A DNA stretch of 64,000 nt from contig CBDAVB010000018.1 in NCBI GenBank assembly GCA_965200795.1, positions 1-64,000 of the forward strand. Direction: 5' to 3'. Below the pieces are notes generated by a model. That model was given only the letters and a program-made list of their open reading frames with translations. It did no database searches and was not told where the DNA came from. The stretch's first letter is position 1, and the number at the start of each line of letters is the position of its first letter. The stretch comes from Parashewanella sp965200795 (GTDB lineage Bacteria; Pseudomonadota; Gammaproteobacteria; Enterobacterales; Shewanellaceae). Both the position numbers and the translations under genes were made by a program. Of the stretch, positions 40,985 through 51,275 are shown one piece after another.

Positions 40985-42145
40985 ATGTAAATTGAAGTAG
41001 ACATCTGGCAGCAACATAAACGATTTTAAGAACTCAACTATACTATTGCGGTAAAATTTAAATCGCAACGTCTCTAACCACCGATTTATATAGACGATGA
41101 ATCTATCCCGCGGCATTTTGTGCCTCTGGCTTCGACGCCTTAAGCTCTTGAGCCACAGTCTCTTAACTTCTTCGACAAATTGGCCGATACTTTTCGAGTT
41201 GAACGGAACACCGTAATAATTGATGTGACCCTGTACCACTCGTCTCAACCACTTCCCTGTTTGCCAGAGCTTATCGTGAAGTCGTTTTCTGAGCTCTTGC
41301 TTTACGGCCTTTAACCGTGAGATTTTCCTTTTGCGCGTCGTTTTCCGCATGACTATGGTCTTTCCAGCTTTCGTTCGCCCCAAATAATGAGTAAAACCCG
41401 GAAAGTTGAATGTTCCCGGTTTCCCTCTTGATGGCTTTTCCGCACATTGCAGTGGCGCAAGGCGCCCAAAGCGTATCAATTTTGTCTTTTGGGGGTGAAC
41501 TTGTAACCCGAAGACTTTTAGCCGTTTTATTAGTGATGCGAGGCATTCCTGAGCATCCTGGTACTTCTGGAACCCTAACCCAGTTTACTTTTCTCTTCAT
41601 GATTGCGATATGAAGCGCATCCAGTCCATCATGCTGACTTCGTCCGGGTCTGAAACCGTACGAGAAACCCATGAAATCCGTCTCATAAATTTGGTTCAAC
41701 ACCGTAACCGTAGCTTGTTGAACAAGCTTGTCCTCTACGCATATCACACTCAGTGCTCTTTGCGCTCCGTCTTCCTTGGGTATAAATATACGCCTTGCGG
41801 GCTTAGGTCTATACCTGCCGGATTGTAACCTGTTACACAGTTCCTCAATGTTTTCATCGAGTTTTACCGCGTAGTCCGTCCAGGTAATTCCGTCGCACCC
41901 TGGCGCTGAGTTCCGTTTCAATTCTAGGAAGCTTTGTTTTAGCAACTCACCATTTATGTGGTTAAAGAGGTTGTTAAACTGTTGCTTCTTATCCTTTCTT
42001 GCTGAATTTCGCACAGCCAGCAGACGCATCGTCGTATTATTCCGGCTCTGTGTCTGGCTACGGTCGCACTGTTGGCTGTTCCCCTTGGTCGAGATCCTTT
42101 TCTCCGTAAATTCCGCTGCATTGCATTGTTACCTGTTTTGTTCAT
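40979..42145 (-). pseudogene. ltrA: Group II intron reverse transcriptase/maturase, internally deleted
   Basis: N-terminus MNKTGNNAMQRNLRRKGSRP in one frame (42145), moving to another near 42025 (RLLAVRNSARKDKKQQFNNL). RT blocks: RNSAPGCDGITWTDYA, RPKPARRIFIPKEDGAQRAL, SYGFRPGRSQHDGLDALHIA, then KVNWV followed directly by sequence corresponding to the thumb region (LQVHPQKTKLIRFGRLA in the third frame, NFPGFTHYLG). The catalytic YADD block and its surroundings are deleted. The maturase X domain follows (INYYGVPFNSKSIGQFVEEV, ending VYFNLHF). Cannot be active. Confidence 0.85.
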
Positions 42146-42565
42146 TTACTTCCTCGATACTATGATCTCGTCCGACTTCCTAAAACTCAGCTTAACCTTG
42201 TCTTAAACAGCTTCAGTTAAATCTCCCCAACATGCTCAAACTTGGGGACTGTTCTGGGATCTCCCAGGTTCCGTATGATGAATTTCCTCGCATGCACAGG
42301 TTCTCCGACCCCGGAAGGCACAGTGTATGACTCACCGATAGCGTCATAACTGTTGTTGGTTTCTGCTTTGCTTAACAGCATCACCGCTCTCACCATAGCA
42401 ATTTCGTGGCTCAATGGCTGGCCTGCGAGTGCCTTCGCTAACACTTCACAACAGAAGTTACCCGCTGTTGCGCATAGCTAAAGGTCTGAGCGAGTGGTTA
42501 GGTCTTACTCAGAGGGGACTTTCACCCCATATTCAATCACCAGCTTGCCTGGCGTTCTAAGCATC
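42146..42565 (-). ncRNA. Group II intron 5' RNA portion (remnant)
   Basis: Upstream of the maturase start the minus strand contains ggggtgaaagtcccctctga near 42520 and further conserved-looking segments such as gcgggtaacttctgttgtga, consistent with domain I of a bacterial group II intron. The 3' catalytic domains (V/VI) that should follow the maturase stop are replaced by ISAzo13 sequence at 40984, so splicing is not possible. The 5' border near 42565 is approximate. Confidence 0.55.
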
Positions 42566-42637
42566 TGCCAAACCCCGTATTTTGTGTTTATTTCCTCCCG
42601 CCATTATTGCTCCGTCTTAACATATCGGAGTTTAATA

Positions 42638-42865
42638 ATGCATTTTCCACATTCTGATGACTGGCCGCGGCTCATTGAAGCTCAACACGCTTCGGGGTTA
42701 TCTGTGTCTGAGTTTTGCGCGCAGCAAAACATCCGTGCCAGAGATTTCTACCTTCAACATTACCGATTGCACCAGTTTTCAACGGTACACCAACAGGCTC
42801 AGCCTTCCGCTTTTGTCCGTGTCGAAAAATCCCAAAAAAAAGTGACTCAGGACAACGCTGGTTAA
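42638..42865 (+). CDS. tnpA: IS66 accessory protein TnpA-like
   Basis: 75 residues from the ATG at 42638 after a cggagtttaata ribosome-binding region: MHFPHSDDWPRLIEAQHASG, then LSVSEFCAQQNIRARDFY, an HTH-like small protein as encoded first in IS66 elements. It is followed by tnpC only 12 bases later; the usual tnpB is absent. Probably a relic. Confidence 0.7.
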   Translation: MHFPHSDDWPRLIEAQHASGLSVSEFCAQQNIRARDFYLQHYRLHQFSTVHQQAQPSAFVRVEKSQKKVTQDNAG

Positions 42866-42877
42866 GGAGCTGAACTC

Positions 42878-44548
42878 ATGAAAATGTTTGTTGATGTGCC
42901 ACTTCCTGATACCGTCGCCGAGCTGCAAGCCCAATTACTCGCGGAGCGCAGAATGGTGCCGGAAAGACTCAAGCTGATTAAGCAACTTCGCCGCAAAATC
43001 GAAGCGGATGCGGAGCGGTTAACCCAAAAAGATACTGAGCTCACCGTCAAGGATAATCAACTCAAAGAAAAAGACCGAAAAATCGCTGAGCTTAAGGAAG
43101 CTTTAGCCAATTTCCGGGAGCAGTTGCGCTTAATGAAGCACGATAAGTTTGGTCGCTGCTCAGAGCAATGCCCGCAGCAAGGTGACTTATTTAACGAAGC
43201 GGAAGCCCTTTTAGATCCCGATGAAACCGGCGATAACGGGGATAACGATGAAACTCAAACCATCACTTATGAGCGTAGGAAACCAAAACGCCAACCGTTA
43301 CCCAAAAACCTGCCGAGAGAAACGGTTATCCATGATGTCGATGACAAGCACCGCGGCTGTCGCGGGCACGAGCTTCATAAAATCGGCGAGGATATCAGTG
43401 AAAAGCTGGAAATCATCCCGGCTCAGCTGAAAGTTATCGAGCACGTCCGTCCTAAATATGCCTGCTCACACTGCGAACAGCACGGCACCGAAAACCACAT
43501 CAAGCAGCAAAAAATGCCCAAATGTGTGATAGACAAAGGCATCGCCACCCCGAGCTTGCTCAGCTTTATCATTACCAATAAATATCAGTTCAGTTTACCG
43601 CTATTATCGCCAGTCAATGATGCTGAAGCAGCTTGATATTGAGCTCAGCCATAAAACCATGAGTGAACGGATGCTCAAATGCGGTGATTTTTGCAAACCG
43701 ATTATCGGCTACCGGCACCGGATCTTACTGAAACAAGACCACATTTTTGCCGATGAGACCACGCACACGGTCAACAATGTTGATAAAACGAACTGTTACA
43801 TGTGGGTTTACTGCTGTGGCGCGGATTCACCGCCGGAAAATACTCACGAAAACAGTCCGCCGCACATCGTGTTATTTGACTATCATGACAGCCGCAAGGC
43901 CCGGTGTACCGCGGACTTTTTAGACGGATTCAAAGGCTATCTTCAAGTCGATGGTTATCAGGCTTATGAGAAAACCCAAGCCAAGCTTGTAGGGTGCTGG
44001 TCACACGGCCGCCGTGGTTTTGTGAAGGCAATAAAAATACAGCCGGAAGGGAAAACAGGCAAAGCGGATCAGGGGCTGAGTTATATCCAAAAACTGTACG
44101 CGATTGAATCGAGGCTCAAAGGTAAATCAGCGGCTGAGAAATATCGAGTCAGGCAGCAGCAGTCTAAGCCAATACTCGAAGCCTTTAAGAAATGGCTGGA
44201 TAAAGCCGTCAACCAGACCTTGCCGAAATCCGCACCCGGTAAGGCGGTCAGGTATTGCCTGAATCAATGGGATAAGCTGGTGCGCTACCTTGAGGATGGC
44301 AGATTGAATATTGACAACAACCTAGCTGAGCGAGCCAATAAAGTTTATGTTATCGGACGCAAAAATTGGATGTTCTCACAAACGGAGCGTGTGGTGCTAA
44401 CGCCAGCGCAATGCTTTACAGCTTGGTGGAAACCGCAAAAGCCAATGGCGTGAATGTTTATGACTACATCATTTTCTTGTTTGAAGAACTCGTAAAAAAT
44501 CCTACCGACCTGGAGCCGTTAATGCCTTGGAATTTCGCCAAGCGCTAG
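42878..44548 (+). pseudogene. tnpC: IS66-family transposase TnpC, two frameshifts
   Basis: The N-terminal leucine-zipper-like coiled coil (LKLIKQLRRKIEADAERLTQ, LKEALANFREQLRLMKHDKF) is followed by GRCSEQ, a zinc-finger-like YACSHCEQHG, and IDKGIATPSLLSFIITNKYQ. An extra base near 43597 shifts the frame; the DDE part resumes in ORF 43617-44453 (HIFADETTHTVN, HIVLFDYHDSRKARCTADFL, YLQVDGYQAYEK, GRLNIDNNLAERANKVYVIG). A second shift near 44385 moves the terminal region to GANASAMLYSLVETAKANGV (to 44548). Not functional. Confidence 0.9.
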
Positions 44549-44622
44549 ACGGTGTTCGCCAGATGTTTACTTTAAAACCCGTTGATCTGATCAAGAAATT
44601 CCTTCACAAAGAGTAGCGAATA

Positions 44623-45903
44623 ATGTCAATTTTTGATCATAAACAATGGGCGCAAGGCCACTTTCAAAATGCAAAGCTTGGTGATTCCAGAAGAACTGAA
44701 AGACTAGTCTAAACCGCTGCTGATATGGCTCGCTGCAGCGGGAAGTCTATCGCTTTGTCCTGTCAGGGAGACGAAGCTAAGCAGGAAGGGGCTTACCGGT
44801 TGATTCACAATGATAATGTTTCACCGGAGATGATACGACTTCAGCCAGCTTTAAACATAAGGCCGCCTCAGAGCCAGGGAAACCTGGGAGTGTTAAAGAT
44901 AAATCCCGTGGATGGTGGATTCATTCAACACTGTTATTAGATGCTTTTACCACCAAAACAATCGGGCTTATTCACCAGGACTGGTGGCGTCGTCCTAATA
45001 ATCCGGAAGATGCCGATGAAAAAGAAAGCGGTAAATGGGCGGATGCGTCGCACTTTTGCCGCCGACGCCTGGGTGACACTATGTCCCGGGTTATTTCGGT
45101 CTGTGACAGAGAGGCGGACATACAAAGCTATCTGCGAGATAAACAAGCCCGTAATGAACGTTTTGTCGTGCGGGCGAAGCACAACAGAAAGATCCTTGAG
45201 TCTGACTTACCCTTATTTGAATATCTTGAAACCCAGCCGGAGCTGGGGTCATACACGATAGATATCCCGCAAAAAGGAATGAAAGACAGTAAAGGGAAAC
45301 CCGTTAATCGAAAAGCCGGAAAAGCCAAATTGACGGTAAAAGCGGCGACAGTCACCCTGAAGTCTGAGGGTGAGATGAAGCCGGTTAACCTGGTTTATGC
45401 TCAAGAGAAAACCTCAAAAAAAGATGTAGAGCCGTTGCGTTGGGTGTTGCTGACAACAGAGGCTGCAGAAACCTTATCGCAGGCCTTGCGTGTTATTGAT
45501 ATTTATACCGCAAGGTGGCGAGTTGAAGATTTCCATAAGGCGTGGAAAACAGGCGCCGGTGCCGGGCGTCAGAGGATGACTGACCCCAAAAACTTAGAAA
45601 GAGCGTTATCGATTCTCGCTTTTATCGGTGTTCGGTTGCTGCAATTAAGGGAGGCAATAACTATCCCGTATTATTTACGTAAAAAAGGGTTAGCCGAAGC
45701 GGCTAATGAACTGGAAAATCAAAGATGTGCCAAGCTTGAAATGGGCTTATCAATCGCTCGCAAAACCGGGCGGTTTTACAGACACCAAACGTACGGGTAT
45801 CGCAGGTTGGGAAACAATCCGGGAAGGCTGGAGAACCCTTCAATCTTATGTTGTAGGATATCGGACAGCAAAAGAAATGCTAGCTGATGGTGAAATGCTT
45901 TGA
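44623..45903 (+). pseudogene. IS50 (Tn5)-type IS4-family transposase, decayed
   Basis: MSIFDHKQWAQGHFQNAKLG, DSRRTERLV then an in-frame TAA, TAADMARCSGKSIALSCQGD, EAKQEGAYRLIHNDNVSPEM. About 30 codons covering the region before the first catalytic Asp are deleted and the frame shifts into DTTSASFKHKAASEPG, SVKDKSRGWW, WWRRPNNPEDADEKESGKWA, SVCDREADIQSYL (second Asp), FVVRAKH, RWRVEDFHKAWKTGAG (Glu in the YREK-like region), then a further shift to KWAYQSLAKPGGFTDTKRTG. Close to the Tn5 transposase along its length. Clearly inactive. Confidence 0.9.
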
Positions 45904-45921
45904 GATCTGATCAAGAGACAG
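45903..45921 (+). repeat. IS50 inside-end-type terminus
   Basis: agatctgatcaagagacag, the exact inverse of the 19-bp Tn5/IS50 inside end as I recall it (ctgtctcttgatcagatct). It contains two GATC sites. It marks the right end of the decayed element and the point where the ATPase remnant begins. The 13-base gatctgatcaaga is repeated directly at 44584-44596, left of the transposase. Confidence 0.7.
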
Positions 45922-47421
45922 CTGTAAGGCTTTCAAGATTATCTGAAGTTACTTCAGAAGCAGCAGATAAAGTATTTAAACTTGAAAATGGCTCTTATAT
46001 TAAAGTCATCAATGAGCTTGTAAACAGAACCAAGCCATCAGGTAGTGCGAATAGTGCCATCCGCAAGCTAATGAACGCCATGCTTAAAAATGGTGATGTT
46101 GAAGATTTAGGTTTTGATAAGGACTCATTCCCGCCAGAAAAAGGTGTGTACTTAGCCTGTATTCAAAATAAAGGCTGGCATTGTGAAACTGAAGAAGGCT
46201 TTGGTTTTCCAAGTGAGTGGTCGAAAGAAGCAATAAAAAATAATCCAGATATGCATGCCCTTTGGCAGCATGGTTTTAATTTCATTAAAAATAGCGACAA
46301 AATGGTCACTATTGATGACTTATACGACCAATGGATGAAGCCGCCGTTCGGATTAACGACAGGTTTATGCCGTCTTTATGCTCTTGCACTTCTAAAGTCT
46401 TTAGAAGGAAAAATCGCGTTTTATGATTATGACTCTACTCAGCAGTTTATTTTCATTCCTGAATTGAATTAGACGAAGAGCTTGTAACTAAAATCTATAA
46501 GCATCCTAAAGAAGCTGGTGTTCGTTATTACGAGATTTCAGAAATTCAAACGCATCTTTTGGATACCTTAGCTAAAGCCACCGTTGGAAATCAGCAAGGT
46601 AATGACAATATTCTGGGCATTGCCAAGCATATTGTAAAAATTGTTCATGGTTTACCTGCTTGGGTTAAAAAAACCAGTGGTGAAGACCTTTCTTCTCAAT
46701 CATCAATTTCAGGCCTAACAAGAGAAGCCAGAGCATTCAGAAATAAAGTTATTTCAGCGAATGACCCATATAAATTGATTTTGCACGATCTACCTGAAAT
46801 TTTTGGTCTTTCAAAAGAGAGTAAAGATGTTGATGCTAAGTTAGCTCATAGTTTGAAAACCGCTATTGAGGACTTATCCGCTCAGCACAGTATGCTATTA
46901 AGGGATTTGAAGAAGTTATTAAATCAAACCTTTCTGTTGAATTTGATGATGAACTAAAAGCACGCTGCGAAAGAGTAGCTAAAGCGGCTCAATGACCAAA
47001 CGTAAAAGAACTAGCACTGCGTTTAATCAAGTTCATTGACAAGAAAGCCAAGTTTGAACCTTTGATAAACCTAGCCGCAGGCGTACCTGAGAGAAACTGG
47101 ACTGATAAGCATTTAAGAAATGGTTTCGATGAGCTGTTAAACCTTTGTGTTCAATTTAGACGAATTGAGTCATTTAGTAAGTTCAGTTATGAAACAGGCT
47201 CTAAACCTTTAGCTTTTATTACATCTGATAGTAAAGGGAATTATAAAGAGTACACCGCCTACGTAAAAAGTGATGCAGGTAATGAGCAAGACATCACAGA
47301 TATGACAAATCAATTAAGTGAAAAGTTAGGTACAATATCAAAGGATGATCGGTTAACAGTACTCACCAGTATGTTAACTGAGTTAATGGAAGAGAATGAG
47401 GTAACTAAAGAAAATGCCTGA
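45922..47421 (+). pseudogene. Large ATPase of a defence-type operon, C-terminal remnant
   Basis: Only the C-terminal ~500 residues remain, the 5' part being replaced by the IS50 relic. Readable pieces: VRLSRLSEVTSEAADKVFKL, GVYLACIQNKGWHCE, WMKPPFGLTTGLCRLYALAL, QQFIFIPEL; then, after a 5-bp duplication (gaattgaatt near 46463), LDEELVTKIYKHPKEAGVRY, AKHIVKIVHGLPAWVKKTSG, ARAFRNKVISANDPYKLILH. A frameshift near 46890 and an in-frame TGA at about 46992 follow before RNWTDKHLRNGFDELLNLCV. The HGLPAW-KKTS and RNKVISANDPYKLILHDLP pattern recalls the C-terminal part of large P-loop ATPases in BREX-like modules (recollection, not verified). The stop overlaps the ATG of the next gene. Confidence 0.6.
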
Positions 47422-48372
47422 AAAAGTGAAACACGTACTTGGTCTGTCGGGCGGTAAAGATAGCAGTGCATTGGCACTTTATGTGAAAGAAACTCGACCT
47501 GATTTAGATGTTGAGTATTTCTTTACAGATACTGGATACGAGTTACCTGAAACCAATGAATTTATTGATCAACTTGAAGAAAAACTTGGTTATATTCATC
47601 GTTTAAATTCACGTTCTCTGAATGGAATCGAAGGTCGTGGAGAGAAAGAATTCTCAAGTTTATTGAAAGAGCATGGTAATTACCTCCCTTCACAAAGAGA
47701 TAGATGGTGTACAGTCCAAATGAAACTAAAGCCGTTCGAAAGATGGGTAGATGGTTTCATTAAGGACGGTTACAAGATCATGAACTATGTGGGTATCAGA
47801 GCTGATGAGCCTGAGCGTACTGGTTATATGACCATCGAGAAACCAATTACATCTGTGTTCCCCTTTAGGGATCTGGCAGTTCATAAGATACCAATTTAAA
47901 TTTCAGCACTTCAATTGTCATACCTGCGAAAGCAGATATAAAGCGACTTTTGCAAAATTAACCAAAGAAAACGGACTCCAGCTTTCGCTGGAGTGACGGC
48001 ATATTTGGTATGAACTCTTCTGCGACGTCCCTTAGGGAAGACGGCATTGTAAAAAGTGACATTAAGAACATTCTTCAACGAAACTGTCTAGAACTTCCAG
48101 CCTATTATGATTGGCGTTCTCGCTCAGGGTGTACTTTCTGCTTCTACCAAAGAAAGATTGAATGGTTAAAGCTAATGGAAAAGCACCCAGATCTATTCGA
48201 AGAAGCAAAAACTTTTGAAAAAGGTGAAGACAATACAGTAATTGGTAAAAAGTTTTACTGGATGGGTCAAGGCCAACCTTTAGAGACTCTTGAAGATCCA
48301 GATGTACAACAAAGGATCAGAACTAACCATGAGAAGCAAGTAGCGCGTTTTAGGCTGGAGAAGTGCGGCTAG
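47414..48372 (+). pseudogene. PAPS-reductase-like (DndC/BrxP-like) protein, interrupted by a MITE
   Basis: Starts MPEKVKHVLGLSGGKDSSAL with the ATP pyrophosphatase SGGKDS loop, then DVEYFFTDTGYELPETNEFI, RDRWCTVQMKLKPFERWVDG, NYVGIRADEPERTGY. A 160-bp MITE (47872-48031) flanked by TTAGGGA interrupts SVFPFRE; the rest is EDGIVKSDIKNILQRNCLEL, YDWRSRSGCTFCFYQRKIEW and a helical tail. Excision restores a 263-residue protein. The cysteine pattern (WC...CTFC) and the absence of sulfate-assimilation genes fit PAPS-reductase homologues in DNA-modification or BREX-type defence rather than sulfate reduction (inference). Overlap of 8 bases with the ATPase gene indicates an operon. Confidence 0.75.
47872..48031. 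repeat. MITE (160 bp) with 7-bp TTAGGGA duplication
   Basis: Flanks TTAGGGA at 47865-47871 and 48032-48038. Imperfect inverted ends: gttcataagataccaattt on the left and, inverted, gagttcataccaaat near the right. No open frame. The segment 47927-48032 matches 32729-32834. Related ends appear near 56650-56670 and 56965-56995. Confidence 0.85.
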
Positions 48373-48376
48373 ATTC

Positions 48377-48451
48377 GTCGTTCTAAAAGAGCCGCACCCA
48401 ATTTTTTTGCCGCTCTATCACTGGGCACAATTTGTCACTATCAGCAGGAGA
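48377..48451 (-). pseudogene. IS1202/ISNCY-like transposase remnant, C-proximal piece
   Basis: On the minus strand, after one GCAGGAGA duplicate, the sequence continues SPADSDKLCPVIERQKNWVR-LF-stop. The uninterrupted host sequence across IS256 copy 2 would therefore read ...VLDVVVEKGSPADSDKLCPV, typical of ISNCY/IS1202-like transposases. The relic ends just after the PAPS-reductase-like gene. Confidence 0.65.
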
Positions 48452-48484
48452 GAGGGCGTTCAAAATTCTGTGTCAGCCTAAATT

Positions 48485-49076
48485 CTAAATTTCTAATACG
48501 TTATCCAATCTGCCTTCAAAATGGATTGCAAATTGTGACAATGCTAGCCTCCAATTTTGGACTGGCATTGTCCACTTTTTAGAGGCATTCAATATTCCCG
48601 CATAAAGCAATTTTAGCAAGCTGTTTTCATTTGGAAATGCCCCTTTTGTTTTGGTGAGTTTCCTAAACTGGCGATGTACGGCTTCAATCGCATTGGTCGT
48701 GTAAATCACTCGACGTACATATTCTGGATATTTGAAGTAAACGGACAAGTTCTCCCACTTTCTGCGCCAAGAGTCGATAACGATTGGATACTGGCTACCC
48801 CATTTGTTTTCCAGCTCATCTAAAGCCGTTTCAGCAGCCGATTTACTTGTCGCTCTGTAAACCGGCTTTAAATCAGCCATAAACGCCTTTTGATGCTTAG
48901 ATGCCACATACTTCATTGAGTTGCGTACCTGATGAATTACGCAAAGCTGAACTTCTGTCTCCGGGTAAATGCTGGCAATAGCTTCAGGAAAACCGTTTAA
49001 CCCGTCAACACAAGCAATTAAGATATCCTTAACACCACGATTATGAAGATCGGTCAGTACCGAAAGCCAATAATTA
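48485..49076 (-). pseudogene. IS256-family transposase, C-terminal half
   Basis: YWLSVLTDLHNRGVKDILIA to GRLDNVLEI-stop, apparently identical in protein to the corresponding part of the copy at 38072-39274. The apparent start MKLCFSVPTN lies in the IS5-like element and is not a real N-terminus. The other half is at 50594-51210. Confidence 0.93.
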
Positions 49077-50593
49077 GTCGGTACTGAAAAACATAACTTC
49101 AAGATTTAAAATGTACGGCATCTGATTTACGCAAAATTCAGATCCGTACCCAAAAGCAACATTTCTTATATTTCGCATCAATTTAACTACAAAATAGCCA
49201 AAACTCACCATCTTTTTCGAGCAAAAAGAAAATGGCTAACCACTTTCTCAAGTTCCAGGCACACGCAGCCATTAGAAGGTTTATTGAGTCGCCAACACTG
49301 CCCTTTAACCAGTTCTTACACAGCCTAAAATCACTCTTCAAATGCCCGATTACTGGTTCAATTGTTGCCCGTTTTTTACAGAGTTCACTTTTGCGTTTTC
49401 TCTTTGCTTGCGAGTCCCGTTTTAATGGCCGGCTAGGGATAACAACTTCTTGGTCAACATACTGCATACACCCTTTATAGCCTTTATCTACAACGGCTGT
49501 AGTGATTTTACTCTTTCGGTGTTTATGGGCATGGTCAAGTGCAGGTCTAAGCAATTTTGAGTCGTGTTCATGCTCGTCATGACTGGCGACACCAATGATT
49601 AATTGACTCTGCTCTGTGAGCACGACAGAAGCCTTTTTACCATACTCGTATGGCTTATGGTCTTTGCCTTTCCCTACGCAGTAAACATCGGGTTCATGAA
49701 GACTGTAAATCTTATTTTTATCTTTACGTTGCTGTGTAATGGCTTTTTCATAATTGGAAAAATTCTCTTTTTGTAAATCAAGGACATCTTGTGGAAGTTT
49801 GCGTTGTAGCTCCCTTAAAAGCTTACCTGCGATAACACGCAACCTTTTTAACGCTCTTCTGGCTTTGCTTCGATTTTTGGCATGTCTAAAGCTTCGACAG
49901 TCAATGCGTAGCTGTTTGACTTCTTTGACATAAGTACGTCTTTGCTTGATCCCAAATACTTTGGCTAGTTTATTGAGTCGGTTAACCACCTTGATGGCAA
50001 GTTTGCTATCTGTCGGATAAGTAATGGCTTTTTCTTGGACGGTTGTATCAACGTACACGGTGTCATCTTCGGCTTTGTCACCGTGTAGCGCCACAGATAA
50101 TGCAAAGATTTTTTCACAGCCTTTTTCACCGATGCGCTTACGAAAAACACTGAGTTCACTGGCATCACAAGGGCGTGCTGTTTGAAACTCTGTCTCACCA
50201 CAAAACACTTGAAAATACACGTTCATCAGCCACTCATCGACCAAGGCTTCATCGCTGAGTTTGTAAAGTTGCTTGAGTATTAGCAAACCGCACATCAACC
50301 GAATTGGCTTCGCTTTACGGCCTAATTTTTTGTATAACGGCTTGAACTCTTCTTCCAACGCTCGCCAATCAAAGGCATTAGCTAAAATGAGTAAAGGGTG
50401 AGTTTGCAGAAGTTGGTCTGTGATATTAAACAGACTGTCGTGAGGTAAATTTGACGGGCTTTCTTTGAGCATTTTTAGCACCCAAAACGACCAGAAACCA
50501 TAGGTTAACTATATCATTTCTGGTCGAAATTGAATGTATCAAATAGCTATATTTTATTAGCGATCAGAATGTTAGATGTTTTTCATGACCGAC
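49077..50593 (-). mobile_element. IS5-family element (1517 bp) inserted in IS256 copy 2
   Basis: Terminal repeats gtcggtactgaaaaacat and, inverted, gtcggtcatgaaaaacat; TAATTA duplicated at 49071-49076 and 50594-50599. It is the intact counterpart of the truncated copy at 10743-12002. Confidence 0.93.
49183..50481 (-). CDS. IS5-family DDE transposase
   Basis: 432 residues. N-terminal DUF772-like region (DWRALEEEFKPLYKKLGRKA, LMCGLLILKQLYKLSDEALV, DASELSVFRKRIGEKGCEKI). DDE core: VYVDTTVQEKAITYPTDSKL (first Asp), TTAVVDKGYKGCMQYVDQEV (second Asp) and KKRATIEPVIGHLKSDFRLC (Glu). Start MLKMLKESPSNLPHDSLFNI. Intact and probably active. An internal basic region (residues about 180-240) is a feature of this IS5 subgroup. 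Confidence 0.92.
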   Translation of the reverse strand: MLKMLKESPSNLPHDSLFNITDQLLQTHPLLILANAFDWRALEEEFKPLYKKLGRKAKPIRLMCGLLILKQLYKLSDEALVDEWLMNVYFQVFCGETEFQTARPCDASELSVFRKRIGEKGCEKIFALSVALHGDKAEDDTVYVDTTVQEKAITYPTDSKLAIKVVNRLNKLAKVFGIKQRRTYVKEVKQLRIDCRSFRHAKNRSKARRALKRLRVIAGKLLRELQRKLPQDVLDLQKENFSNYEKAITQQRKDKNKIYSLHEPDVYCVGKGKDHKPYEYGKKASVVLTEQSQLIIGVASHDEHEHDSKLLRPALDHAHKHRKSKITTAVVDKGYKGCMQYVDQEVVIPSRPLKRDSQAKRKRKSELCKKRATIEPVIGHLKSDFRLCKNWLKGSVGDSINLLMAACAWNLRKWLAIFFLLEKDGEFWLFCS

Positions 50594-51210
50594 TAATTAG
50601 CACCTTCTGACTCTGAAAGATACAGGCCAAGTAACTCTTTCTTACCTTCGAGATTAACGCCTAGAATCGTGTAAATAGCCTTACTGACATAGCGACCATT
50701 GTCTTTGACTTTATAGTGAATCGCATCCAGCCAAATAATTGGATAGACCTCGTCTAAACTGCGTTGCTGCCATTCTTTGAGCTGAGGAATAAGCTGATCG
50801 GTCACAGCCGTCAAACTGGCTTCTGAAAGCTCTAAACCATACAAATCAGCCACATGAGATTTGATATCACGATAACTCATACCCATTGAAAACATTGACA
50901 AAATCTTACGATCAATTTCATCAGAGAGCTTAGTTTGATTTTTTTTGACAAGCTGAGGCTCAAAGTTGCCGGCTCTGTCTCTTGGCGTTTCTAACTCAAA
51001 TTCGCCAACTGAAGATTTAACGGTTTTTTTACTAAAACCATTTCTTCGATTGGGCTCAAGATCTGAGTCTAAATGTTGATCAAGTTCTGCTTTAAGCGCT
51101 GCTTCTGTTAGTTGTTTGATTAAAGGGGTGAGAACACCATCCGCACCAGTTAAACCTTTACCTGATTGAAGTTGTTCTAAAGCTTTATTGAAATCGAAAT
51201 TTTGAGTCAT
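50594..51210 (-). pseudogene. IS256-family transposase, N-terminal half
   Basis: MTQNFDFNKALEQLQSGKGL to YLSESEGAN, where the IS5-like element interrupts. Matches the first half of copy 1. The catalytic first Asp (WLDAIHYK) is here, the remaining residues in the other half. Confidence 0.93.
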
Positions 51211-51275
51211 TATGTCATTCCTGTTTTTGACATTTTACCGAAATGACACAGATTTCTAAACACTACCGCAGGAGA

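Larger units (their letters stand above)
48452..51267 (-). mobile_element. IS256-family element, copy 2, interrupted by an IS5-family element
   Basis: Same ends as copy 1, with an 8-bp GCAGGAGA duplication at 48444-48451 and 51268-51275. The transposase is split at SESEGAN / YWLSVL by the IS5-like element at 49077-50593. Confidence 0.95.
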
